Origin: JABDGC01 sp964466595
GTDB taxonomy: Bacteria; Pseudomonadota; Gammaproteobacteria; DSM-16500
Reading direction: 5' to 3'
Assembly (NCBI GenBank): GCA_964466595.1
Contig: CAYXNR010000006.1
Span: 1 to 63,057, forward strand
DNA length: 63,057 nucleotides
The translations under genes were made by a program, and so were the position numbers. The notes below the pieces were generated by a model, which was not told the origin of the DNA, did not search any database, and worked only from the letters and a program-made list of their open reading frames with translations. Shown here in pieces: positions 43,838-53,185 of the stretch (position 1 is its first letter; each line of letters starts with the position of its first letter).

Positions 43838-45400
43838 TCAGTGCTCTACCTTCTTCATCTCAAAAGCTGCTTCTTTAAATAAAGCCTCCGGACCAAGACG
43901 AATATATTTCACCATTAAATAAATTTCGATGAAGGCTAAAAGTGTATAGAAAAAAATAAAACCGCTGATGGAAATCCAGAGACTCGACAGCGGTAGCGAA
44001 GAAGCTGCCAAAAAGGTGGGCAACTCTCCTTCAACCACCCAGGGTTGCCGACCAAATTCGGCAACAATCCAGCCGACCTCTGAAGCAAGCCAGGGTAGAG
44101 GTAAAGAAAGAAAAGCTAGCCAGAGAAACCAGCGCCGGTTTAAAGCACGACGGCGAACGGTGAAATAATAAGCGAGCCCAAAAAGTAAAATAAAGAAAAA
44201 TCCCAAGCCGGCCATCACCCGAAAAGCCCAAAATAAGATAGTCACAGAGGGCACGGTATCCCAGGCTGCTTTCTCAATCATTTCTTTTGAAGCATGAGCA
44301 ACATCCTCAGTATAGCGCTTCAATAAAAGGCCATAGCCCAAATTTTCTTGATGGATATTTAAAATCAACTCTGCATCGTGATCGTCTGGATTGTGTTGCA
44401 AAGTGGTTAGCGCATTATAAGCAACGATACCATCTTGAATGCGACTGCGTGCCTCATCCACCAAGCTGAGAATTCCCTCCACTTTCGTATCCCAAGAACG
44501 CGTTGCAATCAAGCCTAATAAATAAGGCACTTTGATTGCATATTGGGTGACATGCAGTTTCTCATTCGGCCAACCGAGGAGCGTCAAAGGAGCCGGAGCC
44601 GCTTCGGTTTCCCACTGCCCTTCAATCGCTGCGACCTTCATTTTTTGATTGAGATCGGCGAGATAACCACTTTCATCTCCCAAAACAACGACAGACAAAG
44701 CAGAAGCTAAACCAAAAGCAGCGGCCACCATCATCGAACGTTTAGCAAAGGCAAGATTTCTTTTTTTTAAGAGGAAATAAGCACTAAGGGATAAAACAAA
44801 CATTGAGCCTGTCACATAACCGGCACTGATGGTGTGCACAAACTTAGCCTGGGCGACGGGATTAAAAATAATCTCATAAAAATGACTGAGCTCGATGCGC
44901 ATCGTATGAAAATTAAAATAAGTGCCTGTTGGATGCTGCATCCAAGCATTGGCCATCAAAATCCACAGCGCCGAAAAACTAGAACCGATGGCGAGCAGCC
45001 AAGTGACAATGAGATGTGCTCCGCGAGACAAACGCTGCCAGCCAAAGAAAAAAAGCCCAATAAAGGTAGATTCTAAGAAAAAAGCCATCAGCCCTTCGAT
45101 AGCCAAAGGCGCACCAAAGACATCACCTACATACTGAGAATAATAGGCCCAATTGGTTCCAAATTGGAACTCTAGGGTCATGCCGGTCGCAACCCCCATC
45201 GCTACATTAATACCAAATAATAAACCCCAATATTGCGTCATCGTGCGCCAAATAGGACGATGCGTAATAAAATAGACGGTTTCCATTATGCCTAAGAGAT
45301 TCGATAAACCCAGGGTAAGCGGAACAAAGAGAAAGTGATAAAGCGCAGTCAGACCAAATTGCCAACGCGAAAGCAGCACTACGCTATCAGAAGGTAACAT
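43838..45400 (-). CDS. cydA: cytochrome bd ubiquinol oxidase subunit I
   Basis: 520 residues. RWQFGLTALYHFLFVPLTLG includes the haem ligand H22 (His19 of E. coli). The Q-loop KMKVAAIEGQWETE holds the quinol-binding lysine and glutamate. The C-terminal helices include GWIVAEFGRQPWVV. With CydB and CydX it oxidises quinol and reduces oxygen to water at high oxygen affinity without pumping protons. The start ATG follows AAGGAAG. The gene diverges from acnA; the 146 bases between them must hold both promoters, but I see no clear hexamers there. Confidence 0.97.
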   Translation of the reverse strand: MLPSDSVVLLSRWQFGLTALYHFLFVPLTLGLSNLLGIMETVYFITHRPIWRTMTQYWGLLFGINVAMGVATGMTLEFQFGTNWAYYSQYVGDVFGAPLAIEGLMAFFLESTFIGLFFFGWQRLSRGAHLIVTWLLAIGSSFSALWILMANAWMQHPTGTYFNFHTMRIELSHFYEIIFNPVAQAKFVHTISAGYVTGSMFVLSLSAYFLLKKRNLAFAKRSMMVAAAFGLASALSVVVLGDESGYLADLNQKMKVAAIEGQWETEAAPAPLTLLGWPNEKLHVTQYAIKVPYLLGLIATRSWDTKVEGILSLVDEARSRIQDGIVAYNALTTLQHNPDDHDAELILNIHQENLGYGLLLKRYTEDVAHASKEMIEKAAWDTVPSVTILFWAFRVMAGLGFFFILLFGLAYYFTVRRRALNRRWFLWLAFLSLPLPWLASEVGWIVAEFGRQPWVVEGELPTFLAASSLPLSSLWISISGFIFFYTLLAFIEIYLMVKYIRLGPEALFKEAAFEMKKVEH

Positions 45401-45546
45401 CTTGCTTCCTTATGAGGCCGGAACTGGTTTTAAAGTACTATAGGCAGGGCGAGAAGGCAATATTTACCTACCAGCCTCTCAAAACAAAATAGAAAATTCC
45501 ACTCAGAAAGCATATGATTAGCTCATTAAACACAGGAGCAGGTAAA

Positions 45547-48231
45547 ATGGTCGACTCTTTCAAAGCCTATCGTGAATTGAAGGTTCAGGGCACTAGTTAT
45601 CATTATTTCAGTCTGCCTGCCGCCGAAGAAGCCGGCTTACGAGATCTTGCCAAACTTCCTTTTTCTCTCAAGGTTTTACTTGAAAATCTCTTACGTCATG
45701 AGGATGGAACGACCGTGACCCTTCATGATGTGCAAGCCCTTGTCGATTGGCTCCGCAACAAAAGCTCGACGCATGAAATTGCTTATCGCCCAGCTCGTGT
45801 TTTGATGCAAGATTTTACGGGTGTACCCGCCATTGTCGATTTGGCTGCCATGCGTGATGCCATCCAAAAAATGGGCGGCAATCCCGAACGAATTAATCCC
45901 TTGTCCGCTGTTGATCTCGTTATTGATCATTCAATCCAAGTGGATGCTTTTGCAAGTCCCGATGCCATGCAAATCAATAGCCGGATGGAAATGCAACGTA
46001 ACTTTGAACGCTATGCCTTCTTACGTTGGGGACAGAAAGCTTTTAACAATTTTAGAGTGGTGCCGCCGGATACGGGGATCTGTCATCAAGTTAATCTGGA
46101 ATATCTCGCAAAAACAGTCTGGTCTGAAGAAAGAGCAGGTGTCCGCCTGGCCTACCCTGATACCCTTGTTGGAACAGACAGTCATACGACCATGATAAAT
46201 GGCCTCGGTGTACTCGGCTGGGGTGTCGGCGGCATTGAGGCAGAGGCCGCTATGCTGGGTCAACCGATTTCGATGCTGATCCCCGAGGTTATCGGCCTGA
46301 AACTACGGGGACAATTAAAAGAAGGGATTACGGCTACTGATCTTGTCATTACCCTCACTCAAATTTTGCGTCAAAAAGGCGTGGTCGGGAAATTTGTCGA
46401 ATATTGTGGCGAAGGCTTGGAGCATTTATCCGTTGCAGATCGTGCTACCCTTGCCAATATGGCGCCTGAATATGGCGCTACCTGCGGATTTTTTCCCATC
46501 GATCAAATCACCCTTGATTATTTAGAACTCACCGGTCGAGATACCCAAACGCTTGAGCTCGTTCAAACCTATGCTAAAACCCAAGGCTTATGGCGAGACA
46601 AGACGACGAAAGATCCGATTTTTACTGAAATACTAGAACTCGATCTAGCCTCCATTGAACCTTCTTTAGCCGGCCCTAAACGACCGCAGGATCGCGTTTC
46701 TTTGAAACAACTCAAACCGGCCTTTGATCAATTACTTGAAAAACAGGATACAAGTACCGGATTAAATAAAGAACAAGGCTATCCAACCAGCGCTGGCTAT
46801 GAGCTCCACCAGGGAGCAGTCGTCATCGCTGCAATTACGAGCTGTACCAATACCTCTAATCCCCCTGTCCTCATCGCTGCTGGTTTACTGGCTAAAAAAG
46901 CAGTCGAAAAAGGTTTAAGCGTTAAACCCTGGGTTAAAACTTCTCTCGCTCCGGGCTCACGAGTCGTTACCCGCTATCTTGAGCAATCAGGGCTACAAAC
47001 TTATCTGGATACCCTGGGCTTTTCACTCGTTGCCTATGGCTGCACCACCTGCATTGGAAATTCCGGCCCCTTACCCGAGCCTGTTGCCGAAGCAATTAGC
47101 CAACATAATCTAACCGTATCAGCCGTTCTCTCCGGCAACCGCAATTTTGAAGGACGTATTCATCCCCAAGTAAAAGCCAATTGGCTAGCTTCGCCGCCCT
47201 TGGTCATAGCTTACGCCCTCACGGGTACGATACGTATCGACTTAAGTAAAGAGCCTCTCGGACAAGATCGTGAGGGGAAGGCAGTTTATCTTAAAGATTT
47301 ATGGCCAAGCACTCAGGAAATCACTCAGGAAGTAGTCAAAATTCATCGTTCTTTATTCCAAGAACAATACGCCGATGTCTTTCGAGGCAGCCCAGAATGG
47401 CAAAACCTGCCTATTCCAGAAAGTGAAACCTATCAATGGCAAGCCGACTCCACTTATATCCAAAACCCGCCTTATTTCCAGGAAATGAAAAAATCTTCTA
47501 ACTGCATTAAAGAAATTCGCGGTTTACGTATCCTTGCCTTATTTGGTGATAGCATCACAACAGATCATATTTCACCTGCCGGTTCTATCAAAAAAGATAG
47601 CCCGGCCGGACGTTATTTGCTTGAATGCGGCGTTGCAGTAAATGATTTTAATTCCTACGGCGCTCGTCGCGGTAATCACGAGGTCATGATGCGCGGCACC
47701 TTTGCCAATATTCGCATCAAAAATGAAATGCTCGGAGGCATCGAAGGCGGCTTCACCAAGCATTTTCCAAGTCAAGAAGTCTTGTCCATTTACGATGCCG
47801 CCATGCTCTATCAAAAAGAAGCCGTCTCCTTAGTTGTCATTGCCGGAAAAGAATATGGCACCGGCTCCTCCCGCGATTGGGCCGCCAAAGGACCCAAACT
47901 CCTCGGCGTCACAGCCGCTATCGCCGAAAGCTTCGAACGCATCCATCGCTCCAATTTAATTGGCATGGGCATTCTACCTTTACAATTTAAAGACGGCCTG
48001 ACAAGTAAAGCTTTAAACCTCAAGGGCGATGAAATCATCGATCTCATTGAACTCCACGACCAAATCAAACCCCGCAGTGAAGTAAAAATGCTTATCCATT
48101 ATCCCACCGGTACAAAAAAAGAGGTTTCCCTCCTAAGCCGTATCGACACCCTCAACGAATTAGAATACTACCGCCACGGCGGCATCTTGCAATATGTACT
48201 TCGCACCCGCCTTGGTGGGGTCAAATCTTGA
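45547..48231 (+). CDS. acnA: aconitate hydratase A
   Basis: 894 residues counted from ATG 45547, which follows CAGGAGCAGG. An in-frame ATG at 45514 has no such site. The three cluster cysteines are present: C433 (SCTNTSNP), C499 and C502 (GCTTCIGNSGPL). The C-terminal domain has GSSRDWAAKGP and IHRSNLIGMGILPLQF. The enzyme isomerises citrate to isocitrate in the TCA cycle through a [4Fe-4S] cluster. The final codons (GGVKS, stop) are supplied by a dispersed repeat (48214-48250), so the C-terminus may have been altered by that insertion. Confidence 0.96.
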   Translation: MVDSFKAYRELKVQGTSYHYFSLPAAEEAGLRDLAKLPFSLKVLLENLLRHEDGTTVTLHDVQALVDWLRNKSSTHEIAYRPARVLMQDFTGVPAIVDLAAMRDAIQKMGGNPERINPLSAVDLVIDHSIQVDAFASPDAMQINSRMEMQRNFERYAFLRWGQKAFNNFRVVPPDTGICHQVNLEYLAKTVWSEERAGVRLAYPDTLVGTDSHTTMINGLGVLGWGVGGIEAEAAMLGQPISMLIPEVIGLKLRGQLKEGITATDLVITLTQILRQKGVVGKFVEYCGEGLEHLSVADRATLANMAPEYGATCGFFPIDQITLDYLELTGRDTQTLELVQTYAKTQGLWRDKTTKDPIFTEILELDLASIEPSLAGPKRPQDRVSLKQLKPAFDQLLEKQDTSTGLNKEQGYPTSAGYELHQGAVVIAAITSCTNTSNPPVLIAAGLLAKKAVEKGLSVKPWVKTSLAPGSRVVTRYLEQSGLQTYLDTLGFSLVAYGCTTCIGNSGPLPEPVAEAISQHNLTVSAVLSGNRNFEGRIHPQVKANWLASPPLVIAYALTGTIRIDLSKEPLGQDREGKAVYLKDLWPSTQEITQEVVKIHRSLFQEQYADVFRGSPEWQNLPIPESETYQWQADSTYIQNPPYFQEMKKSSNCIKEIRGLRILALFGDSITTDHISPAGSIKKDSPAGRYLLECGVAVNDFNSYGARRGNHEVMMRGTFANIRIKNEMLGGIEGGFTKHFPSQEVLSIYDAAMLYQKEAVSLVVIAGKEYGTGSSRDWAAKGPKLLGVTAAIAESFERIHRSNLIGMGILPLQFKDGLTSKALNLKGDEIIDLIELHDQIKPRSEVKMLIHYPTGTKKEVSLLSRIDTLNELEYYRHGGILQYVLRTRLGGVKS

Positions 48232-48250
48232 CTTTAACCTTACACTTTAA
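48214..48250. repeat. REP-like repeat, copy 1 (overlaps end of acnA)
   Basis: GGTGGGGTCAAATCTTGACT begins this copy, followed by TTAACCTTACACTTTAA. Its TGA serves as the acnA stop. The pattern (GGGGTC...CTTG...) resembles elements mobilised by REP-associated tyrosine transposases. No such transposase lies in the window. Confidence 0.6.
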
Positions 48251-48260
48251 TACCGCCAAT

Positions 48261-48295
48261 GGTGGGGTCACATCTTGTCTTCAACCTTCACTTTA
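48261..48295. repeat. REP-like repeat, copy 2
   Basis: GGTGGGGTCACATCTTGTCT begins this copy, followed by TCAACCTTCACTTTA. It repeats copy 1 with a few changes and starts 47 bases downstream. The two units form a direct repeat after acnA. Confidence 0.6.
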
Positions 48296-48335
48296 TTTCT
48301 GTGAAGGCGAACGCCTCCGGGTGATGCAGCTGCTG

Positions 48336-51260
48336 CTAAAGGGTAAAATAAAAGGTGGCGCCTTTTTCGATTGCACCTTCTGCCCATATTCGTCCACCGT
48401 GACGTTCAATTACTCGCAGAGTTGTTGCAAGTCCTACACCCGTGCCAGCAAATTCATCATTCCTATGTAGCCGCTGGAACACTCTGAAAAGCCTTGTGGA
48501 GTAAATCGAATCAAAACCGGCTCCGTCATCTCTAATGAAGTAAACTTGTTTTCCATCCTGTTCTTGCATTCCAAATTCGATTCGTGCACTGGCATGCTTA
48601 GCAGTGAATTTAATGGCATTGCTCAAGAGATTTTCTAGCGCTGTTTGAAGTAAACCGCGGTCGCCTTCGACCATAATATCGCGGGCAATCAAAAAGTCGA
48701 TATTGCGATCGATAGTTTCGGACTTAAAACCATCACAAATTTTATTAACCAGTTCGCTGAGATTAATTGTTTCACGGCGGAGTTCGCTATGAGCTATTTT
48801 GGCCAGCCGCAAAAGATCATCGATGATCTGTCCCATCCGTTTGCTAGCGAGCCTGATCCGCTTGAGATATTTCTTCCCTTGCTCATCCAATTTATCTGAA
48901 TACTCTTCTAACAAAATTTCACTTAAGCCGTTAATATTTCTTAGGGGTGCCCGTAAATCATGAGACACGGAATAAGAAAATGACTCCAGTTCCCGATTGG
49001 AGGCCGCAAGATCGCGTAAGAGTGTCGTGCGCATGTCGGACAAACTGAGCTGTGTTTGAATACGGGCTTGAAGCTCCATGGCCGAAAAGGGCTTAACCAG
49101 GTAATCATCTGCGCCCATCTCAATTCCGCTCGCCTTTGCTTCTTCTCCGGCACGCGCAGAGAGAAGAATGACTGGCAGTGTCTTCAGGTTCGCATCTGCT
49201 CGAATAGCAGTTAGCAGCTCAATACCATCCATCTCTGGCATCATAATATCAGAGAGGATTAAATCCACCTTGCTCGAGCGTGCCAACTCCAGTGCTTTTT
49301 TTCCGTTTTCTGCTAAGAGAACCTCATACTGAAGGGAAAGCATTTTTCTAATGTATGCCCGCATGTCTGCGTTGTCGTCTGCCAGCAGGATTTTTTTGCG
49401 ACCACTTATTGCTGTCTGCTTTTGTGCAGCAGCAGTCCCAAGATCACCGTTCTTATTCGTCTCCTCAGAGAGATAATGTAATGCTTCGGTAATAAAAGTC
49501 TCTGTTCGGTTTGTTGTGGGTGATAAGTGCTGCCCGCTTGGAGAAAGTCCCTTCGAGGGACGATTCTGCTTTAGCGGTATCGTCACGGTAAAGGTCGAGC
49601 CTTTTCCCACTGTACTTTGTACCTGAATCTGTCCACCGTGAAGTGTAACCAGTTCTTGAACAAGAGCTAAGCCAATCCCGGTTCCTTCATGTGTCCGTCC
49701 TTGCGCTCCCTGAACGCGATGAAAGCGCTGAAAAACTTTTGGTAACTCCTTTTCTGAAATACCGATCCCCGTATCGTTGACCGCAAGTTCCACCATCTTA
49801 GCTACTTTTTTTAGTGTGATACGGATCTCGCCTTGCAGAGTATACTTGAAAGCATTAGAGAGAAGATTGAGCACAATTTTTTCCCACATATCGCGATCAA
49901 CATAAGCCTCGAGACCGTCGCTCAGATCTACATTTAGTTTCATACCCGCTTTTTCAATGGCAGAACGAAAAGCGCTTGATAGATCGCGGGTCATTCCTGT
50001 GAGGTCAGTTAATTCGTAATTACCCGATACTCGATTAGCCTCAAGGCGTGAAAAATCGAGAAGCGTATTGACGAGCTTAAGCAATCTCAGCGCATTTCGG
50101 TGGACCACTTCGGCTTCGGCACGCACTTCCGCGCCAAGCTCTCCTTTACGGCCGGCAAGCAGGTCCTCTAGAGGTCCCAGCATGAGTGTAAGCGGGGTCC
50201 GGAATTCATGGCTAACATTGCTAAAGAACGTGGTCTTAGCACGGTTGAGTTCAGCCAAAGCTTCAGCTCTTTTTCTTTCATTATCATAAGCGCTTGCTTC
50301 GTTGATGATAGCAGTCAGCGTATTTCCCAACATCTCAAAAAAATTCTGATAGACCTCGTCCAAAGGTAAGCGGGTACTTAAGCCTGCTACCGCAAAGCCT
50401 AAAGGACGCTCAAGACCTGCGCTTTTGATCGGAAGCACAAAAGCTTTTTCGACCGGCTCAGGATAGTCACCACAAGGTACATTTCCAATCCGACTCATGA
50501 TATCTGTTAACAGTGAAAGTCGATCCGAGTCTCCTAGAGAATCAAAAGACCACAAGGAGCCACTTCTGATTATGGGATCAAGCCTTGAAGGAAGGCCCAT
50601 TTGAGCGATCAGTTCGAGCTTATTATCCGGGTTAAAAAGATAAAACAAAACGAAAGGAAGATCGAAGCGGTAGGAAGAAAGCACTTGAACGATAAGGCGA
50701 GAGATCTCGACAATTCCGTGCGTGCTCTTGCTTTTGGCTTTGTCGGCCAGGTCCCGCAATGCACGGGTCCGGCGAGCACTCAACATAGTTACTGTCGTCT
50801 CTGTTACGGGATGGAATAGACCAGCAATGCCGCCATTTTCATCCCGAATGGGGCTGAGCGAAAAAGTAAAAAATGTTTCTTCAAGATAACCGTTACGATT
50901 TAAAAACATACGCTGATTTTCGAGATAAGAAGTTTTGCCTTTACGGGCTTGCTCAAAAGGCTCTCCAATAACGGGCCAAGCAGATGCCCATGTTACATGA
51001 TAGGGTTCACCCGTGGCACGAGGGTGCGCTCCACCACAAACTACGCGGTAACCTTGATTGTAAATCTGAATGGCCTCCGGTCCCCAGATGATATTAATAG
51101 GAAAATTTGATGAGAGGCAAAGGCTGACAGTGGTTCGGAGACTCTGGGGCCATTGATCGATAGAACCGAGCGGTGTTTTTGACCAATCAATTGATTGAAT
51201 AAGGTCCGTTATTTCGCCGCCATCGACTAACCAATTTAAGCGCTCCTTGTTTACAATCAT
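48336..51260 (-). CDS. hybrid sensor histidine kinase, HK-REC-HK
   Basis: 974 residues from ATG 51260, which follows GAGGG; the upstream TTG at 51293 has no site. Order: PAS-like sensor (about 25-155), GAF-like domain (about 165-325), first kinase (HisKA H351 in NVSHEFRTP, then an ATPase with NAFKY and NDTGIGI), receiver (phospho-acceptor D671 in LSDIMMPEMDG), second kinase (H767 in SVSHDLRAP, ATPase with NAIKF and DDGAGFD). I see no membrane helix, so it senses a cytoplasmic cue. The two kinase cores both keep their catalytic histidines. A PmrA-like promoter lies 160 bases upstream. No cognate regulator gene is adjacent. Confidence 0.9.
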   Translation of the reverse strand: MIVNKERLNWLVDGGEITDLIQSIDWSKTPLGSIDQWPQSLRTTVSLCLSSNFPINIIWGPEAIQIYNQGYRVVCGGAHPRATGEPYHVTWASAWPVIGEPFEQARKGKTSYLENQRMFLNRNGYLEETFFTFSLSPIRDENGGIAGLFHPVTETTVTMLSARRTRALRDLADKAKSKSTHGIVEISRLIVQVLSSYRFDLPFVLFYLFNPDNKLELIAQMGLPSRLDPIIRSGSLWSFDSLGDSDRLSLLTDIMSRIGNVPCGDYPEPVEKAFVLPIKSAGLERPLGFAVAGLSTRLPLDEVYQNFFEMLGNTLTAIINEASAYDNERKRAEALAELNRAKTTFFSNVSHEFRTPLTLMLGPLEDLLAGRKGELGAEVRAEAEVVHRNALRLLKLVNTLLDFSRLEANRVSGNYELTDLTGMTRDLSSAFRSAIEKAGMKLNVDLSDGLEAYVDRDMWEKIVLNLLSNAFKYTLQGEIRITLKKVAKMVELAVNDTGIGISEKELPKVFQRFHRVQGAQGRTHEGTGIGLALVQELVTLHGGQIQVQSTVGKGSTFTVTIPLKQNRPSKGLSPSGQHLSPTTNRTETFITEALHYLSEETNKNGDLGTAAAQKQTAISGRKKILLADDNADMRAYIRKMLSLQYEVLLAENGKKALELARSSKVDLILSDIMMPEMDGIELLTAIRADANLKTLPVILLSARAGEEAKASGIEMGADDYLVKPFSAMELQARIQTQLSLSDMRTTLLRDLAASNRELESFSYSVSHDLRAPLRNINGLSEILLEEYSDKLDEQGKKYLKRIRLASKRMGQIIDDLLRLAKIAHSELRRETINLSELVNKICDGFKSETIDRNIDFLIARDIMVEGDRGLLQTALENLLSNAIKFTAKHASARIEFGMQEQDGKQVYFIRDDGAGFDSIYSTRLFRVFQRLHRNDEFAGTGVGLATTLRVIERHGGRIWAEGAIEKGATFYFTL

Positions 51261-51273
51261 ATATAACCCTCGG

Positions 51274-51372
51274 TCAGGAATCGTTGTAATCAAAAAACGA
51301 CAGCAGAGATTTTAAATTCCACGGATTGAATTCGGGTGACCCAGAGATAAAAATGAGGCAAGTTGTTGACAT
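51274..51372 (-). CDS. possible 32-residue leader or small protein
   Basis: A short frame, MSTTCLIFISGSPEFNPWNL then KSLLSFFDYNDS, with a good AAAGGA site seven bases before the ATG at 51372. It lies between the PmrA-like promoter (51420-51452) and the kinase gene, ending 14 bases before the kinase ATG. It could be a regulatory leader peptide or a separate small protein. The evidence is position and ribosome site only. Confidence 0.35.
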   Translation of the reverse strand: MSTTCLIFISGSPEFNPWNLKSLLSFFDYNDS

Positions 51373-51419
51373 TGAAAAATCCTTTTTCTTTAGTGCCATG
51401 GTTTTTTAGTTAAAAACTA

Positions 51420-51452
51420 ATAATAAATGGTAAATATTAAGGAATTATTAAA
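51420..51452 (-). promoter_or_regulatory. promoter with PmrA-like tandem box (second copy)
   Basis: On the minus strand 51452-51433 reads TTTAATAATTCCTTAATATT, a close match to cTTAATatT-N2-cTTAATatT. A -10 TATTAT (51425-51420) follows seven bases later. The site at 355-387 has the same box, the same spacing and an identical TTTATTATTAGT around the -10. The transcript would carry the small ORF and the hybrid kinase. Confidence 0.55.
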
Positions 51453-51473
51453 TAATGGTGCTGGGGGCACCCA

Positions 51474-52244
51474 TTACACGCCTCTCGCCAGCAAAAACCA
51501 AGCCCAGGCAAATAAAAAAATCAAGGCCAGCAAAACAATAGAAAATCCGTGTACGACGCTTAAATCCGAAACACCTAAAATACCATAGCGAAAGGTATCC
51601 ACCATACTAAAAATAGGATTGAAGATAGAAAGCTGTCGCCAGATTTGTGGCAGTTGTTGGATAGAATAAAAAACACCACCGAGATAGGTTAAGGGGGTAA
51701 GCACAAAAGTAGGGACAAAAGAAATATCGTCGAAGTGCTTAGCATAAATCCCATTGATTAATCCCCCCAAAGAAAAAACCATCGCTGAAAGCAGCGCAAT
51801 GAAGAGAATGAGCGCTGGATGCTCAAAGGGAATATGCGTAAATAGAAAACTAATGATTAACACGATCAAGCCAATGACTAAACCGCGTATGGTCCCGCCT
51901 AACATGAAACCTAATAAAATAGTGAGATTAGCAAGTGGTGCAATTAACATTTCTTCGATGCTTCTATTAAATTTAGAAAAGAAAAAAGAAGAAGAGCTAT
52001 TGGCATAGGCAGAGGTCATGATCGACATCAAGACCAAGCCCGGCACCAAGTATTGAATATAAGCATAGCCATGAATGGGTCTAATTTGCGAACCGAGAAA
52101 TTTACCAAAGATCAAGAAATACAAACTCATGGTAATCACCGGCGGAAAAAGCGTCTGCGGCCAAATGCGCATAAAACGCGTAATTTCCTTGTTGATAATT
52201 GTTTGAAAAGCCACCCAATTTAGAGAAAAAACACTTTGAGGCAT
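51474..52244 (-). CDS. yadH: ABC-2 type transporter permease (YadH-like)
   Basis: 256 residues with six helices and the ABC-2 pattern FPPVITMSLYFLIFGKFLG near the start and FNPIFSMVDTFRYGILG near the end, the latter typical of YadH. With the ATPase encoded directly upstream it forms an exporter whose substrate is not established in relatives. The ATG overlaps the stop of the upstream gene by one base (TAATG), so translation is coupled. It is the last gene of the long minus-strand run. Confidence 0.9.
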   Translation of the reverse strand: MPQSVFSLNWVAFQTIINKEITRFMRIWPQTLFPPVITMSLYFLIFGKFLGSQIRPIHGYAYIQYLVPGLVLMSIMTSAYANSSSSFFFSKFNRSIEEMLIAPLANLTILLGFMLGGTIRGLVIGLIVLIISFLFTHIPFEHPALILFIALLSAMVFSLGGLINGIYAKHFDDISFVPTFVLTPLTYLGGVFYSIQQLPQIWRQLSIFNPIFSMVDTFRYGILGVSDLSVVHGFSIVLLALIFLFAWAWFLLARGV

Positions 52245-53185
52245 TAATTATCCTTTTTCTTTTTATTTTCAGTCAAGAGATGAAGAAATGATTCTTCCAA
52301 GCGATTGGTTTTGTTCCGTATGCTTGCAATCATGAGCTGCTTTTCATTTAAGATTTGAACCAAGCCATTTAGCGTTTGCCCACGCTTAATTTGTACCTCA
52401 AGCGTCATCTCATCTCTTAAATAAGCTTCATACCCGCCCAAAGGTGGCAACTGCAATAGCGGCTTGTCAAGATCTAAAATCAAGGTTTGTATACTCGTTC
52501 GATTGATCAGTCCTTTTATTTTGGTCGTTTCAATAATTTTACCCTCATCAATGATGGCCACATTTTTACAAAGTTGCTCAGCCTCTTCAAGATAATGGGT
52601 GGTCAGAATAATCGTCGTGCCTGCCTCATTAAGACGAGTGAGAAAGCCCCACAGTACATGACGTAGCTCCACATCAACGCCTGCAGTCGGCTCATCCAGA
52701 ATCAGTAATTTGGGCTGATTCATCAGCGCACGGGCTACCATCAGGCGCCGCTTCATCCCACCGGATAATTGAAGAGCCGGCTGATTACGCATTTGCCATA
52801 AGCCCATTTCATTTAAATATAATTCCATCCGCTCATAGGCAAGAGAACGCGGAATACCATAATAACCGGCTTGGCAGATTAGAATGTCTGCTACTTTCTC
52901 AAAGGGGCTAAAATTCATTTCCTGTGGCATCACGCCAATTAAGGTTTTTACTGCTCTGGTTTCGCTGTCTAGATCATAGCCGAGGACGCTTATTTTCCCT
53001 GCCGTTTTTTTGACAAGTGATGAAATAATACTAATGGTTGTCGACTTACCAGCGCCATTTTGACCAAGCAGGGCAAAAAAATCTCCTTCCGCAACCGCAA
53101 GGTCGATACCTTTCAAGGCAGCGGTGCCATTAGAATATACTTTACTTAAATGGCGAACTAAAAGCGCTTTCATATTTTTTGTCAT
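52244..53185 (-). CDS. yadG: ABC transporter ATP-binding protein (YadG-like)
   Basis: 313 residues from ATG 53185, which overlaps the cysS stop as ATGA. Walker A GQNGAGKST, ABC signature LSGGMKRRL, Walker B LLILDEPTAGVD and the switch histidine in TTHYLEE are all present. It matches YadG, including FFALLGQNGAGKSTTISIIS. The C-terminal about 90 residues form the usual extension of this exporter type. It partners the YadH permease. Confidence 0.92.
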   Translation of the reverse strand: MTKNMKALLVRHLSKVYSNGTAALKGIDLAVAEGDFFALLGQNGAGKSTTISIISSLVKKTAGKISVLGYDLDSETRAVKTLIGVMPQEMNFSPFEKVADILICQAGYYGIPRSLAYERMELYLNEMGLWQMRNQPALQLSGGMKRRLMVARALMNQPKLLILDEPTAGVDVELRHVLWGFLTRLNEAGTTIILTTHYLEEAEQLCKNVAIIDEGKIIETTKIKGLINRTSIQTLILDLDKPLLQLPPLGGYEAYLRDEMTLEVQIKRGQTLNGLVQILNEKQLMIASIRNKTNRLEESFLHLLTENKKKKDN

